NCBI RefSeq assembly: GCF_900103445.1
Contig: NZ_FNHS01000029.1
Coordinates: forward strand, 1 to 35,764
Reading direction: 5' to 3'
Length of the DNA: 35,764 bases
Source: Methylobacterium phyllostachyos
Lineage (GTDB): Bacteria > Pseudomonadota > Alphaproteobacteria > Rhizobiales > Beijerinckiaceae
Position numbers and translations under genes: made by a program. Positions 7,396 through 13,864 of this stretch are shown here, in pieces. Numbering within the stretch: position 1 is the stretch's first letter; every line of letters begins with the position of its first letter. The notes under the pieces were generated by a model. The model was not told where the DNA came from. It ran no database searches and worked only from the letters and a program-made list of their open reading frames with translations.

Positions 7396-7831
7396 GGTCA
7401 CGGGCGGCGATAAGCTCGAAGCGCGGCTGAAGGAGATTGCGGCCAACCTGCGCCGCGCCTCCACCGTCGAGGTCGGCTGGCTCGACGGGGCGACGTACCC
7501 CGATGGGACGCCGGTCGCCCTCGTGGCCCTCATCAACGAGTTCGGGAATGCGGCTCACGGCCAGCCGCCGCGCCCCGCGATCCGCCAGACCATCGCGGCT
7601 AAGTCCACCGAGTGGCGGGACAAGTTCGCGGTGCTGCTCAAGGCCAACGGCTACGACACGGATAAGGCGCTCGCGCTCATGGGTGAGATCATCAAGGGCG
7701 ACCTGCAACAGGCCATCACCGACTACTCGGGGCCACCCCTGAAACCGTCCACCGTCGCCCGCAAGGGCTTCGACAAGCAGCTCGTGGACCGAGGGATCGA
7801 GCTTGCCGGCATCGACTACCGGGTGAAGTGA
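7388..7831 (+). CDS. Phage neck/tail-completion-like protein
   Basis: The 147-residue product begins MAKVTGGDKLEARLKEIAA and contains 'VEVGWLDGATYPDGTP', 'LINEFGN' and 'QPPRPAIRQTIAAK'. The 'xxxNEFG...PPRPxxR' pattern is the signature of phage proteins of the HK97-gp10/minor tail Z type, which join head and tail. ATG 7388 is used; the frame is open upstream only as a shadow of the preceding gene. No other head or connector genes are nearby, so it is either a remnant or part of a scattered structural set. Recognition is from the motif pattern. Confidence 0.75.
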   Translation: MAKVTGGDKLEARLKEIAANLRRASTVEVGWLDGATYPDGTPVALVALINEFGNAAHGQPPRPAIRQTIAAKSTEWRDKFAVLLKANGYDTDKALALMGEIIKGDLQQAITDYSGPPLKPSTVARKGFDKQLVDRGIELAGIDYRVK

Positions 7832-7912
7832 GGAAGGGGCGGCTCGCTGTCCGCCCGCCGGATCTATAGTTTGACCTCATCTATTGGTATACTGCTGTTC
7901 GATAGGCTCGAC

Positions 7913-8164
7913 ATGCAAAACCTTCTCGCCCGCCTCGGTCGCCTGGAGACCGCGATCATCACGAAGCCGCCGGGCGCCGTGCGTCGGTTCGTGGTGCAGG
8001 GCCCGCACGGCATGTCCACGGACGAGGCTGCCAGCTTCCTCCAGGGGCAGGGGCACGATCTGGGCAACACCGGTCTCAACATCATCCGGGTGGTTGTCGC
8101 CGCTGAGGATGGGCGCCCCATCGATCTGCCGCTCGCGGATCTCACGCCGGAGCAGCCCCGATGA
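7913..8164 (+). CDS. Small protein, first of three with an 'LLxRLxxLE' start
   Basis: ATG 7913 is preferred to an in-frame TTG at 7871. The 83-residue product begins MQNLLARLGRLETA, then reads 'RRFVVQGPHGMSTDEAASFL' and ends 'LADLTPEQPR'. It resembles the gene at 8658, which has RLAQLEAA, 'FRVEAPHGMPGEEIITFL' and 'LLTEQER' in the same order. The two are therefore paralogues, separated by the DUF5681 gene. The N-terminus is a short amphipathic helix that could mediate pairing. Function unknown; phage or element accessory protein by context. Confidence 0.65.
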   Translation: MQNLLARLGRLETAIITKPPGAVRRFVVQGPHGMSTDEAASFLQGQGHDLGNTGLNIIRVVVAAEDGRPIDLPLADLTPEQPR

Positions 8165-8223
8165 TGCTGGGTCCTGTATTCCGCCCGTTTTTACAGGGCA
8201 GCCGAGAAGTCCGAGGCTAGACC

Positions 8224-8661
8224 ATGCCGAGCGAGGATACACAGTTCGGGGCAGGCCGGAGCGGCAACCCAGGCGGTCGACCGAAGGGGGCTCGCAACCG
8301 CACGACGCAGGCTGTCGAGGCGTTGCTGGATGGCGAAGCCGAAGCCCTGACGCGCAAGGCGATCGAGTTGGCTCTCGACGGCGATGGCCCGGCGCTGCGC
8401 CTGTGTCTCGACCGGCTGTGCCCGCCTCGAAAGGACCGGACTATCACGTTCGACATGCCCGAGATCGAGAACCCGGCTGACTTCACCAAGGCGACCCGAG
8501 CGCTGATGCAGGGCGTGGCGAACGGCGAGATCACACCCACCGAGGCGTCCGAGTTGTCGAAGCTCGTCGATGTGCATGTGAAGGCCATCGTTGCGGGAGA
8601 TTTCGTCGAACGCTTCATCGCTCTGGAGAAGGCCGTAGCCAACAAGGGAGGGCTGCGATGA
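8224..8661 (+). CDS. DUF5681 family protein (phage/terminase-associated)
   Basis: The 145-residue protein has the hallmark start 'FGAGRSGNPGGRPKGARNR', known as DUF5681. The family is commonly encoded in prophages near terminase genes and is thought to bind DNA through this basic Gly-rich arm. The rest is helical with acidic surfaces. No large terminase gene follows here. It lies between two paralogous small genes and overlaps the second by ATGA (8658-8661), suggesting the three are made together. The family call is firm; a packaging role is inference. Confidence 0.8.
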   Translation: MPSEDTQFGAGRSGNPGGRPKGARNRTTQAVEALLDGEAEALTRKAIELALDGDGPALRLCLDRLCPPRKDRTITFDMPEIENPADFTKATRALMQGVANGEITPTEASELSKLVDVHVKAIVAGDFVERFIALEKAVANKGGLR

Positions 8662-8999
8662 CCCCGAAGCTGATGGATCGGCTGGCTCAGCTTGAGGCGG
8701 CGACGGCCTCGCCCACGGCCGGTAAGCACCTCATCTTCCGCGTCGAGGCTCCGCACGGGATGCCGGGCGAGGAGATCATCACCTTCCTGCGGGAGCGCGG
8801 GCACGCTATCCGCGACGGTGACGACGTGCTCCTGATGAACGTCGGCTCCTATCGGATGGCCGAGGGTGAGGCCCCGCGAGACCTGTCGGCCGCCCTTCTG
8901 ACGGAGCAGGAGCGCTCGGCGGCGCCAGCGGCAGGACGGTGGCCGAAGGGGTGCAAGCGCTTCACGTTCCGCTTGGAGAGCCCGAGAGCGCTGCAATGA
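8658..8999 (+). CDS. Small protein, second 'RLxxLEAA' paralogue
   Basis: The 113-residue product starts at ATG 8658, in ATGA overlap with the DUF5681 gene. It begins MTPKLMDRLAQLEAA and has a 'FRVEAPHGMPGEEIITFLRE' core. It is homologous over its first 80 residues to the gene at 7913. It carries an extra 30-residue C-terminal tail with a basic segment ('GRWPKGCKRFTFRLESP'), which could bind nucleic acid. It overlaps the next gene by ATGA at 8996-8999. No known function. Confidence 0.65.
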   Translation: MTPKLMDRLAQLEAATASPTAGKHLIFRVEAPHGMPGEEIITFLRERGHAIRDGDDVLLMNVGSYRMAEGEAPRDLSAALLTEQERSAAPAAGRWPKGCKRFTFRLESPRALQ

Positions 9000-9229
9000 C
9001 GCCGAACCTGATAGTGCGCCTCACTGCTCTGGAGGCCGCCCGAACAGCAGTGCCCGTCCTGATCACGCCTGAGGAGACGGCGGAAGCCGCGCGGCGATAC
9101 GAGGTATCGCTGCACGACCCCGAGGAGCCCGATCCTCGCGCTCAGGCGTACTGGGCGACAGCGACCGTGCATCAACTCGCGTCCAACTACGACGCGATGC
9201 TGAAGGGCGCTCCGGCGCCGTGGGAGTGA
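8996..9229 (+). CDS. Small protein, third 'RLxxLEAA' start
   Basis: The 77-residue product starts at ATG 8996 (ATGA overlap). It begins MTPNLIVRLTALEAARTA, closely matching the N-terminus of the preceding gene. The rest differs: 'LITPEETAEAARRYEVSLHD' followed by an aromatic-containing helix. The shared N-terminal helix on otherwise different bodies suggests a common docking segment within this set of genes. It is the last plus-strand gene of the left block; about 240 bases without a recognised gene follow. Confidence 0.6.
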   Translation: MTPNLIVRLTALEAARTAVPVLITPEETAEAARRYEVSLHDPEEPDPRAQAYWATATVHQLASNYDAMLKGAPAPWE

Positions 9230-9458
9230 TCTCCCTCCCGGTTACGAACCGTTAACCATAACCTCGGCAGTTGGGCATCAGCGATCGGCTGGGGAGCCGA
9301 GCATCGGAAGAGCAGCGCCGTCCTTGGGGGAGCGACGCGGCCTCGCCGATGCAGTCGCACCAAGCCCACACCTGTAACAACAGGGCGAGCTTCCCTCGTT
9401 TCGACCCCTTTAATTGCTGCGCTGCGGCACCAAGCTCGTAGGGTCCTCCCAAGGACAC

Positions 9459-9508
9459 CCACCGGCCCGGCTAAACGTGCCCCCCATCACCCAAGGTCGG
9501 GCCGGTGG
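9459..9508. repeat. 11-bp perfect inverted repeat
   Basis: CCACCGGCCCG (9459-9469) and CGGGCCGGTGG (9498-9508) are exact complements separated by 28 bases. One arm lies inside the 3' end of the small minus-strand gene at 9471-9626 and the other lies just beyond its stop. It may form a transcript-end hairpin or be a recombination site, since the integrase gene lies close by. No T-run is present. Confidence 0.5.
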
Positions 9509-9626
9509 ATCTTCTACATCTGAGGATGACATCGGCGGCGATCTGCTGGCGCTGAGGGCACGTCAGCGTTGACATCAGCCGCAACGCATCATTCTTATTG
9601 CACCGCACTGGCGTGCGACGCCGCAT
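9471..9626 (-). CDS. Small basic protein with a strong ribosome binding site
   Basis: ATG 9626 is preceded by AGGGAGGAAACGCC, one of the best ribosome binding sites in the window. The 51-residue product begins MRRRTPVRCNKNDALRLM and includes CPQRQQIAADVIL and a CRR cluster. It is basic, with three cysteines (C9, C23, C37). These might bind a metal, but the spacing fits no zinc finger that I know. It is downstream of the integrase and of the gene at 9807, on the same strand. Coding is supported mainly by the ribosome binding site. Confidence 0.5.
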   Translation of the reverse strand: MRRRTPVRCNKNDALRLMSTLTCPQRQQIAADVILRCRRSTGPTLGDGGHV

Positions 9627-9648
9627 GGCGTTTCCTCCCTAGACTTCG

Positions 9649-9680
9649 GGCCGCTCCTTCGGGAGTGGCCTTCTTTCTTT
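9649..9680 (+). terminator. Intrinsic terminator, plus strand
   Basis: GGCCGCTCC (9649-9657), loop TTCG, GGAGTGGCC (9662-9670) form a 9-bp stem with one G-T pair and a stable tetraloop. TTCTTTCTTT follows at 9671-9680. This is a standard rho-independent terminator for rightward transcription. It would end transcripts of the left block before they reach the convergent integrase genes. The 9230-9470 region before it holds no gene I can support. Confidence 0.75.
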
Positions 9681-9806
9681 GGAGCTGCTTCAGCAATCGC
9701 CGCATCAACGTCGGCCTGGCGCCGTGCTAGGTCGCGCCTGTCGCTCCGGCTAACCGCCGAACGGCACAGGGCCGAACCACGTCATCACGGGATCCGGCCC
9801 ACACCC

Positions 9807-10094
9807 CTACCCTGCACGCATCGTCACAGATCCATCGTCGGGATCTACGGCTTCCACGAGCGGCCCGAGCGCGCCGATGATCGCCAACTCGCCGAGACCT
9901 CGGTTGCAGGCGTCTGCGAGCCGGTTGCTGTCATCGGTCGGCATGATCCGCAGCAGCGCGACCATGATCGCGGTGACGGCGGCGTCACGGGCCATCGGCG
10001 TATCTCGAAGGGGTGACGCTGGATCGCGAACGACCGCTGAGACGACGTTCTCGGCAATGACCTGCGCAGCCTGTTCGAGGTTGGGCCCGACCAT
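9807..10094 (-). CDS. Small unnamed protein downstream of the integrase
   Basis: The 95-residue product starts at ATG 10094, five bases after AGGAGG. That ribosome binding site overlaps the integrase stop codon (TAGGAGG), so the pair is probably co-transcribed and coupled. The protein is helical ('NLEQAAQVIAENVVSAVVRD', then 'AAVTAIMVALLRIMPTDDSN') and acidic at the C-terminus. No domain is recognised. It could be a small accessory factor of the integrase or an unrelated passenger. Confidence 0.65.
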   Translation of the reverse strand: MVGPNLEQAAQVIAENVVSAVVRDPASPLRDTPMARDAAVTAIMVALLRIMPTDDSNRLADACNRGLGELAIIGALGPLVEAVDPDDGSVTMRAG

Positions 10095-10103
10095 CACGAC
10101 CTC

Positions 10104-11093
10104 CTACAGAAATCCCGAGCCGCTGTGCCCCTTAAACGCGTTGGCCCGCCGGATGTAGCCGACCACCGTTCGCGGATCCCGGTGGCCCGACTGGTCCATG
10201 ATCCGGGCGAGATCGGCCCCACGCTCGGCCGCCGTGGTGATGTAGCCGGCCCGCAGGGAGTGTGCCCCGAACGTCGAGGCGTCGAGCCCCGCGGCCGTGC
10301 AGTAGCCCTTGATGATGTCGGCGACCGCCTGCGTCGTTAGCCGGGGCGGTTTTGCGGTCCCCGGATCTGGGGAGCGCACGTTCCCCGACCGCGAGACCGG
10401 GCGGAACACAGGCCCCGAGACGATGCCGGCCGCGTCCAGCCATTCGCGCACCAGGGCGACGGGGCGGATGAACCGGCCGTGCGGGATCGCCTTCTCGAAC
10501 CCCCTGCCCTCCTGATCGACCTTGGAGCGGCGGACCATGACGCGCAGGCCTTCGGGATCCTCACGCAGGTCCTCGACATCGAGCGCGACGAGCTCGCTTC
10601 GGCGAAAGGCCCCGGCGAACCCGAGCGCCAGGATCGCCCGATCGCGCTTGCCGGTCAGAGTGTCCGGCGTCCGCATCAAGAGGGCCGCCAAGATCTCGGC
10701 CGTCGCGGCCACCTTCTGCCTGGGCGCGACCTTCAGCTTGCGCCGAGCGCCCTTCATGGCGGCGTGCACGCCTTCGTCGTCGGTTGGGTCCGGCGCCTTG
10801 GCGAGCTTGTGCCCGTACCGGATCGCCGCCAGCCGACGCCCGAGCGTCGAGGCCGCTCTGCCCTCCTCGGCCTCGTGCACGATGAAGGCCGCAACGGTCT
10901 CGGGCGTGGCTGGCAGCGACCGGAAGCCGAACCGAGCGCACCATGTCTGGAAGACCCGCACATCGGATCGGTAGGCGCGGACGGTAGAGTCCGCCTTGCT
11001 CGCCTGCTGGTAGGCGTGGACAATCGCTGCGGTCTCGGCGGGAAGCTCGCTCACGAATTCGGGCGCGGCTATGGGAAGCGTGTCCGGCGTCAT
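10104..11093 (-). CDS. Tyrosine recombinase / site-specific integrase
   Basis: The 329-residue protein has an N-terminal SAM-like DNA-binding domain (about 20-110) and a C-terminal catalytic domain. All active-site residues can be placed: R164 in FRRSEL, K191 in RRSKVD, H278 and R281 in HSLR, H304 in SGHRD and the nucleophile Y313 in VVGYIRRA. It cuts and rejoins DNA to integrate, excise or resolve the element. ATG 11093 overlaps the stop of the upstream membrane-protein gene in ATGA. Integrases usually lie beside their attachment site, but no flanking repeat or tRNA end was identified. Length and motifs are normal for the XerC/D-like class. Confidence 0.93.
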   Translation of the reverse strand: MTPDTLPIAAPEFVSELPAETAAIVHAYQQASKADSTVRAYRSDVRVFQTWCARFGFRSLPATPETVAAFIVHEAEEGRAASTLGRRLAAIRYGHKLAKAPDPTDDEGVHAAMKGARRKLKVAPRQKVAATAEILAALLMRTPDTLTGKRDRAILALGFAGAFRRSELVALDVEDLREDPEGLRVMVRRSKVDQEGRGFEKAIPHGRFIRPVALVREWLDAAGIVSGPVFRPVSRSGNVRSPDPGTAKPPRLTTQAVADIIKGYCTAAGLDASTFGAHSLRAGYITTAAERGADLARIMDQSGHRDPRTVVGYIRRANAFKGHSGSGFL

Positions 11094-11335
11094 GACTGTC
11101 TGCCTGGACCATCGAAGAGAATGACGAGAAGCCAGATCAGCATCAGCGTTGAGTCGACGCCGAAAAGGATGCGGTTGATAGGCAACATCTCATCCGTCTG
11201 CGCGAGGCTGTAGACCACAGCGCCGAACAAGGCGCCCCAAGCGCCAATCCAGATCATCCGTGAGCTTCGAGGGTCGGGCATCGTCGTCGAGCCGGTCCGC
11301 CGCAGGGTGACCGCACTCTGCGCCTCTCCAGCCAT
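11090..11335 (-). CDS. Small two-span membrane protein
   Basis: The frame ends in an ATGA overlap with the integrase. Three starts are possible: GTG 11371, ATG 11335 (used here, 81 residues) and ATG 11281 (63 residues). All contain two hydrophobic helices, 'IWIGAWGALFGAVVYSLA' and 'STLMLIWLLVILF', separated by a short loop with Asp and Glu. No family is recognised. Being coupled to an integrase is unusual for a membrane protein and may only reflect compact packing. Confidence 0.55.
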   Translation of the reverse strand: MAGEAQSAVTLRRTGSTTMPDPRSSRMIWIGAWGALFGAVVYSLAQTDEMLPINRILFGVDSTLMLIWLLVILFDGPGRQS

Positions 11336-11464
11336 CCGCACCACCGATCGCCAATATAGCCTTGGCTTCACTTCCTCACCGCTCTTCCGATCTGCCTACC
11401 CGCCAAACTTTCGAGAACGACGATTATCGCAAGTTACAGCGCATCCATGACCGGAGCAAGCTAA

Positions 11465-11508
11465 TTTACGCGTGGAAGCGTAGGAAAGTGGAAGCGTAAG
11501 AGCGTAAG
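11465..11508. repeat. GCGTAAG-type repeats downstream of the par genes
   Basis: TTTACGC (11465-11471), GCGTAGG (11478-11484), GCGTAAG (11494-11500) and GCGTAAG (11502-11508) cluster here. GTGGAAGCGTA occurs twice (11472 and 11488). The same heptamer recurs between the two par genes and upstream of parA. Clustered short repeats next to a ParA and ribbon-helix-helix pair fit a centromere-like site. Confidence 0.5.
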
Positions 11509-11539
11509 CCGCGACGAGGGGCGGGCCGGAGCCCGCCGG

Positions 11540-11857
11540 TCATTTTGCGATCTGCGGTCGGCCCTTCCGGGCGAACTCCCGGTTGACCATCTCCACCATG
11601 AAATCCTGGATCGTCTTCCCCTCCTCGGACACCATGGCTTTGAACTGGTTGAACGCTTTCTCGTCGATCCAGGCCGACAGGTTGCGCTTGCCTACTCGGT
11701 AGCTCGGAAGGGCCTTGGAGGCAGAGGACGGCGCGGCGGCCGGCAGAGACGCGGTGGAGAGCTCGCCAGCAGGCTCAGGATCCTTTGAGGGCAGGGCACC
11801 TACCAATTCGGGCTCGTCCTCTGGAGGTGGCGTGAACGCCGATGCCTTCTTGGCCAC
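11540..11857 (-). CDS. Ribbon-helix-helix partition protein, partner of ParA
   Basis: The 105-residue protein starts at GTG 11857 after GTAGGAGCG. Residues 1-50 are Pro/Ala/Ser-rich and probably disordered. Residues 52-105 ('YRVGKRNLSAWIDEKAFNQF', then 'KTIQDFMVEMVNREFARKG') fit a ribbon-helix-helix DNA-binding fold. Type Ib partition systems pair a short ParA with exactly such a protein (ParG, omega), which binds repeats and stimulates the ATPase through its flexible tail. The gene lies directly downstream of parA on the same strand, with repeated CTTACGC motifs between them. Role inferred from size, fold pattern and context. Confidence 0.7.
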   Translation of the reverse strand: MAKKASAFTPPPEDEPELVGALPSKDPEPAGELSTASLPAAAPSSASKALPSYRVGKRNLSAWIDEKAFNQFKAMVSEEGKTIQDFMVEMVNREFARKGRPQIAK

Positions 11858-11860
11858 GAT

Positions 11861-11907
11861 CTTACGCTCCTACGGGTTCACGGTTCTACGCGTCAGCTAG
11901 CTTACGC
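11861..11907. repeat. CTTACGC repeats between parA and its partner gene
   Basis: CTTACGC occurs at 11861-11867 and 11901-11907, with TCTACGC at 11885-11891 and CCTACG at 11869-11874 between them. They lie across the end of parA and the start of the ribbon-helix-helix gene. They match the heptamers at 11465-11508 and 12665-12687. Confidence 0.5.
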
Positions 11908-12551
11908 TTAGACGGGTCTGCGAGACCGAGGATGCCGCGCACCCACGCGAATAGAGCGCGGGCTTCCTCAGCGGCCTTCCCCTTCGGCTCGAATTCGGTC
12001 GCAGCGAGCCCGCTGGACATTGAGTAGGCGAAGTCCGCGCGGGTCATGAATTTGTGCGGCACCAGCTTGAGACCGTAGCCCTGAACAGCCGCCTCGCCTT
12101 CATCGGCGATCTTCTTCGAACTGGCCGGCACTTGGCTCAGCATCACCCAACCCGCGTCCATCTTCTCCGCGATCCGGATGGTGCGCTTCACCGCCCCCAA
12201 GGTCTCTAAATCGAACTGAGTTGGCTTTACGGGCGCGAGGATGAGGTCCGCTAGTTCGGACACAGCGAGTGCGGTCGCCTCGGCCTTACCGGGGGTGTCC
12301 ACGATCAGGAGATCCGTCTTGTTTGAGGCAGCGATTTTGATGAGCCGGGGGAGAGCGTCTGGATCAATCTCGCGAACGATCGAAGGCGTCTCGGCTTCGC
12401 GACGCTCGAACCATTTATGCGCCGAACCCTGTGGGTCCGTGTCGATCACGGCCACCGAGTACCCCGCCTGCTCAGCACAGACCGCGAGGTTGAGGGCGAC
12501 GGTGCTCTTTGAGCTGCCACCCTTCTGACCGATCACGCTGACGACCTTCAT
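11886..12551 (-). CDS. parA: ParA-type partition ATPase
   Basis: ATG 12551 is preferred to a start at 12584 because the family begins close to MKVVSVIGQKGGSSKST, which carries the deviant Walker A motif. The 221-residue length, without an N-terminal DNA-binding domain, fits type Ib ParA. Later motifs are 'AVIDTDPQGSAHKW' (A' motif) and 'LLIVDTPGKAEA' (Walker B). ParA dimers bind DNA non-specifically and move plasmid copies apart when the centromere-bound partner triggers ATP hydrolysis. The downstream ribbon-helix-helix gene is the likely partner. A partition cassette next to an integrase suggests an element that can exist as a plasmid. Confidence 0.88.
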   Translation of the reverse strand: MKVVSVIGQKGGSSKSTVALNLAVCAEQAGYSVAVIDTDPQGSAHKWFERREAETPSIVREIDPDALPRLIKIAASNKTDLLIVDTPGKAEATALAVSELADLILAPVKPTQFDLETLGAVKRTIRIAEKMDAGWVMLSQVPASSKKIADEGEAAVQGYGLKLVPHKFMTRADFAYSMSSGLAATEFEPKGKAAEEARALFAWVRGILGLADPSKRKLADA

Positions 12552-12664
12552 GCGCACACTCCGCTGACGCGTCCACGCTCTCACCAGTTCACCATCAAAT
12601 CCGTAGAAAGGTTTAAAATTTGACGCTCTTACTTTTTCACGCAGCAGCAGCGTGAATTTACTAG

Positions 12665-12687
12665 CTTACGCACTTACCTTTTTACGC
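12665..12687. repeat. CTTACGC / TTTACGC repeats upstream of parA
   Basis: CTTACGC (12665-12671), ACTTAC (12672-12677) and TTTACGC (12681-12687) lie about 115 bases upstream of the parA start. Looser relatives (ACGCTCTTAC, TTTCACGC) are nearby at 12623-12641. The region is AT-richer than its surroundings and probably holds the parA promoter. The repeats would be the binding site of the partner protein. Confidence 0.5.
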
Positions 12688-12736
12688 GTGCGCGAGGCCG
12701 GGCGAGCCGTGATGATATGGCCGCCCGGTCAGGCAG

Positions 12737-13426
12737 CTACACCGCCGGGGGCAGCGGCACTCCTGTGATGATTTTGTGCGCAAGGATAATTACGCGCTCA
12801 CTGAACAGGGCTAGATCCATGTAGCTCGAATGAAATTCTTGTAGGGTATTCTTTCTCTCGCTTAATATAGGCTGACTTTGTTTTGGTTGGTCATAAACGT
12901 GGAAAATAATGATGGGTCTTTCTCGTTTGAAATCGACAAGCATATTGCCATGAGCAACAAATTGTCTAAGCTTTTCGAAACGTGGAAGTTCGTTCGCAAT
13001 TGCCAATAGATCTTTTTCATAGATGCGCAGTGGTCCATCTGCTGTCGCTAAAGCCTTAACAGAGGCAATTCTTTTCTTAATAGTATATGGTAGATCTGGA
13101 GAAAGCCAACTATATGCCGAGAGTTGCCTTGCTCTAAAATGCAAATCTGCAAATATGAACTCAACGTTCGCGAAGTGATTTATGATTTTGCCCCGAAGCA
13201 ACTGCGTAGAAACTAAAAATGTTTCTTCCGCGTTCCCAGCATCAATTGTTAGATCGTGAAACCTGGTGGCTCGATCCGTCGGTGATGCCCCGTTGTACGG
13301 ACGCACCTTGGATGCCTGGAGCTTCCGTACCCCAGCCCATATGACCGCCGCACCCACAAATCCCGCCGCGGATCCTACCGCGACAGCGAGCGGCCAATTT
13401 ACGGCGCCGTTTTTGTCGGTAGTCAT
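12737..13426 (-). CDS. Membrane-anchored protein with an Rx4H (HEPN-like) motif
   Basis: The 229-residue protein starts at ATG 13426, in ATGA overlap with the 34-residue membrane peptide gene. One hydrophobic span (residues 12-34, 'PLAVAVGSAAGFVGAAVIWA') anchors it. The soluble part is helical and carries R154-QFVA-H159 followed by GNM. An Rx4-6H motif at the start of a helix is the catalytic mark of HEPN RNases, found in toxins, abortive-infection proteins and CRISPR effectors. The gene is clearly AT-richer than its neighbours, suggesting separate acquisition. It is third in an operon after an XRE regulator. HEPN assignment rests on one motif plus the helical context; it might instead be an inactive or unrelated domain. 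Confidence 0.55.
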   Translation of the reverse strand: MTTDKNGAVNWPLAVAVGSAAGFVGAAVIWAGVRKLQASKVRPYNGASPTDRATRFHDLTIDAGNAEETFLVSTQLLRGKIINHFANVEFIFADLHFRARQLSAYSWLSPDLPYTIKKRIASVKALATADGPLRIYEKDLLAIANELPRFEKLRQFVAHGNMLVDFKRERPIIIFHVYDQPKQSQPILSERKNTLQEFHSSYMDLALFSERVIILAHKIITGVPLPPAV

Positions 13427-13527
13427 GGCACCAGCCCCGCGAGCCTGACAACGGCCAGAGCCGTGAAGATGACGGTGAACTCCGCGAACGAGACCGTGCC
13501 GCCGATCTGAGCCCAGCGCTGGTTCAT
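13423..13527 (-). CDS. 34-residue membrane peptide in the XRE/HEPN-like operon
   Basis: This short gene is joined to both neighbours by ATGA overlaps: its start at 13527 overlaps the XRE gene stop, and its stop overlaps the start of the HEPN-like gene. The product begins MNQRWAQIGG and continues as one hydrophobic helix ('FTVIFTALAVVRLAGLVP'). The double overlap is good evidence that it is translated. It could pair with the membrane anchor of the next protein, acting as inhibitor or sensor, but that is inference. A longer frame in the same register (from 13737) reads through the XRE gene and is not protein-like. Confidence 0.6.
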   Translation of the reverse strand: MNQRWAQIGGTVSFAEFTVIFTALAVVRLAGLVP

Positions 13528-13754
13528 GGCTGCCGCATCCGCACGCCAGCCCCGCCGCCATTCTGCGGGATGAACTCGACGCCGGCTGCTTCGAGGGCCT
13601 GCCGCAAGACGGTCAACGTTGCTGAACGCGGGGTGCCGTTCTCCCCCTCGAGCTGCCGGACGGTGACAACGCCTACAGATGCGGCCTTGGCGAGGTCCGC
13701 CTGGGTCCAGGAAAGCAGGCCGCGAGCGGCACGACACTGAGCGGGCGTGATCAT
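13524..13754 (-). CDS. XRE-family transcriptional regulator
   Basis: The 76-residue protein begins MITPAQCRAARGLLSWTQAD and continues LAKAASVGVVTVRQLE, a standard XRE helix-turn-helix (helices 2 and 3 at about 17-36). It ends in 'GVEFIPQNGGGAGVRM', typical of this alphaproteobacterial subfamily. ATG 13754 is used rather than 13772, since the promoter -10 element covers the upstream start. It heads a three-gene coupled operon with the membrane peptide and the HEPN-like protein. A palindrome inside its own promoter suggests autorepression. The layout resembles regulated toxin or defence loci. Confidence 0.85.
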   Translation of the reverse strand: MITPAQCRAARGLLSWTQADLAKAASVGVVTVRQLEGENGTPRSATLTVLRQALEAAGVEFIPQNGGGAGVRMRQP

Positions 13755-13760
13755 CCCGCC

Positions 13761-13789
13761 ATTATGGCGCAACCGTCGAAAATCGACAA
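13761..13789 (-). promoter_or_regulatory. Promoter with palindromic operator for the XRE operon
   Basis: On the minus strand, TTGTCG (plus 13784-13789) and CATAAT (plus 13761-13766) are separated by exactly 17 bases, a good sigma-70-type promoter. GTCGAAAATCGAC (13775-13787), a palindrome with 5-base arms, overlaps the -35 and spacer. Bound regulator would block RNA polymerase. The expected transcription start falls at about 13754, the A of the XRE start codon, so the mRNA may be leaderless. Confidence 0.65.
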
Positions 13790-13805
13790 GATCGGCGGAA
13801 AGGGC

Positions 13806-13859
13806 TTGATCGGTTCAAAAACATCGATTATGGTCAGATCCATCGAATAACGACGGATC
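13806..13859 (+). promoter_or_regulatory. Divergent promoter with imperfect palindrome
   Basis: TTGATC (13806-13811), a 17-base spacer and TATGGT (13829-13834) form a candidate rightward promoter for the gene at 13865. GATCCATCG (13837-13845) and CGACGGATC (13851-13859) are an inverted repeat with one mismatch, located between the promoter and the start codon. It could be an operator shared with the divergent XRE operon. Confidence 0.45.
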
Positions 13860-13864
13860 AACCG

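Noticed and set aside
9252..9458. Minus-strand frame of 68 residues starting at GTG
   Set aside because: Composition is Cys/Ser/Arg-rich, and it lies in the region between convergent gene blocks with no supporting context.
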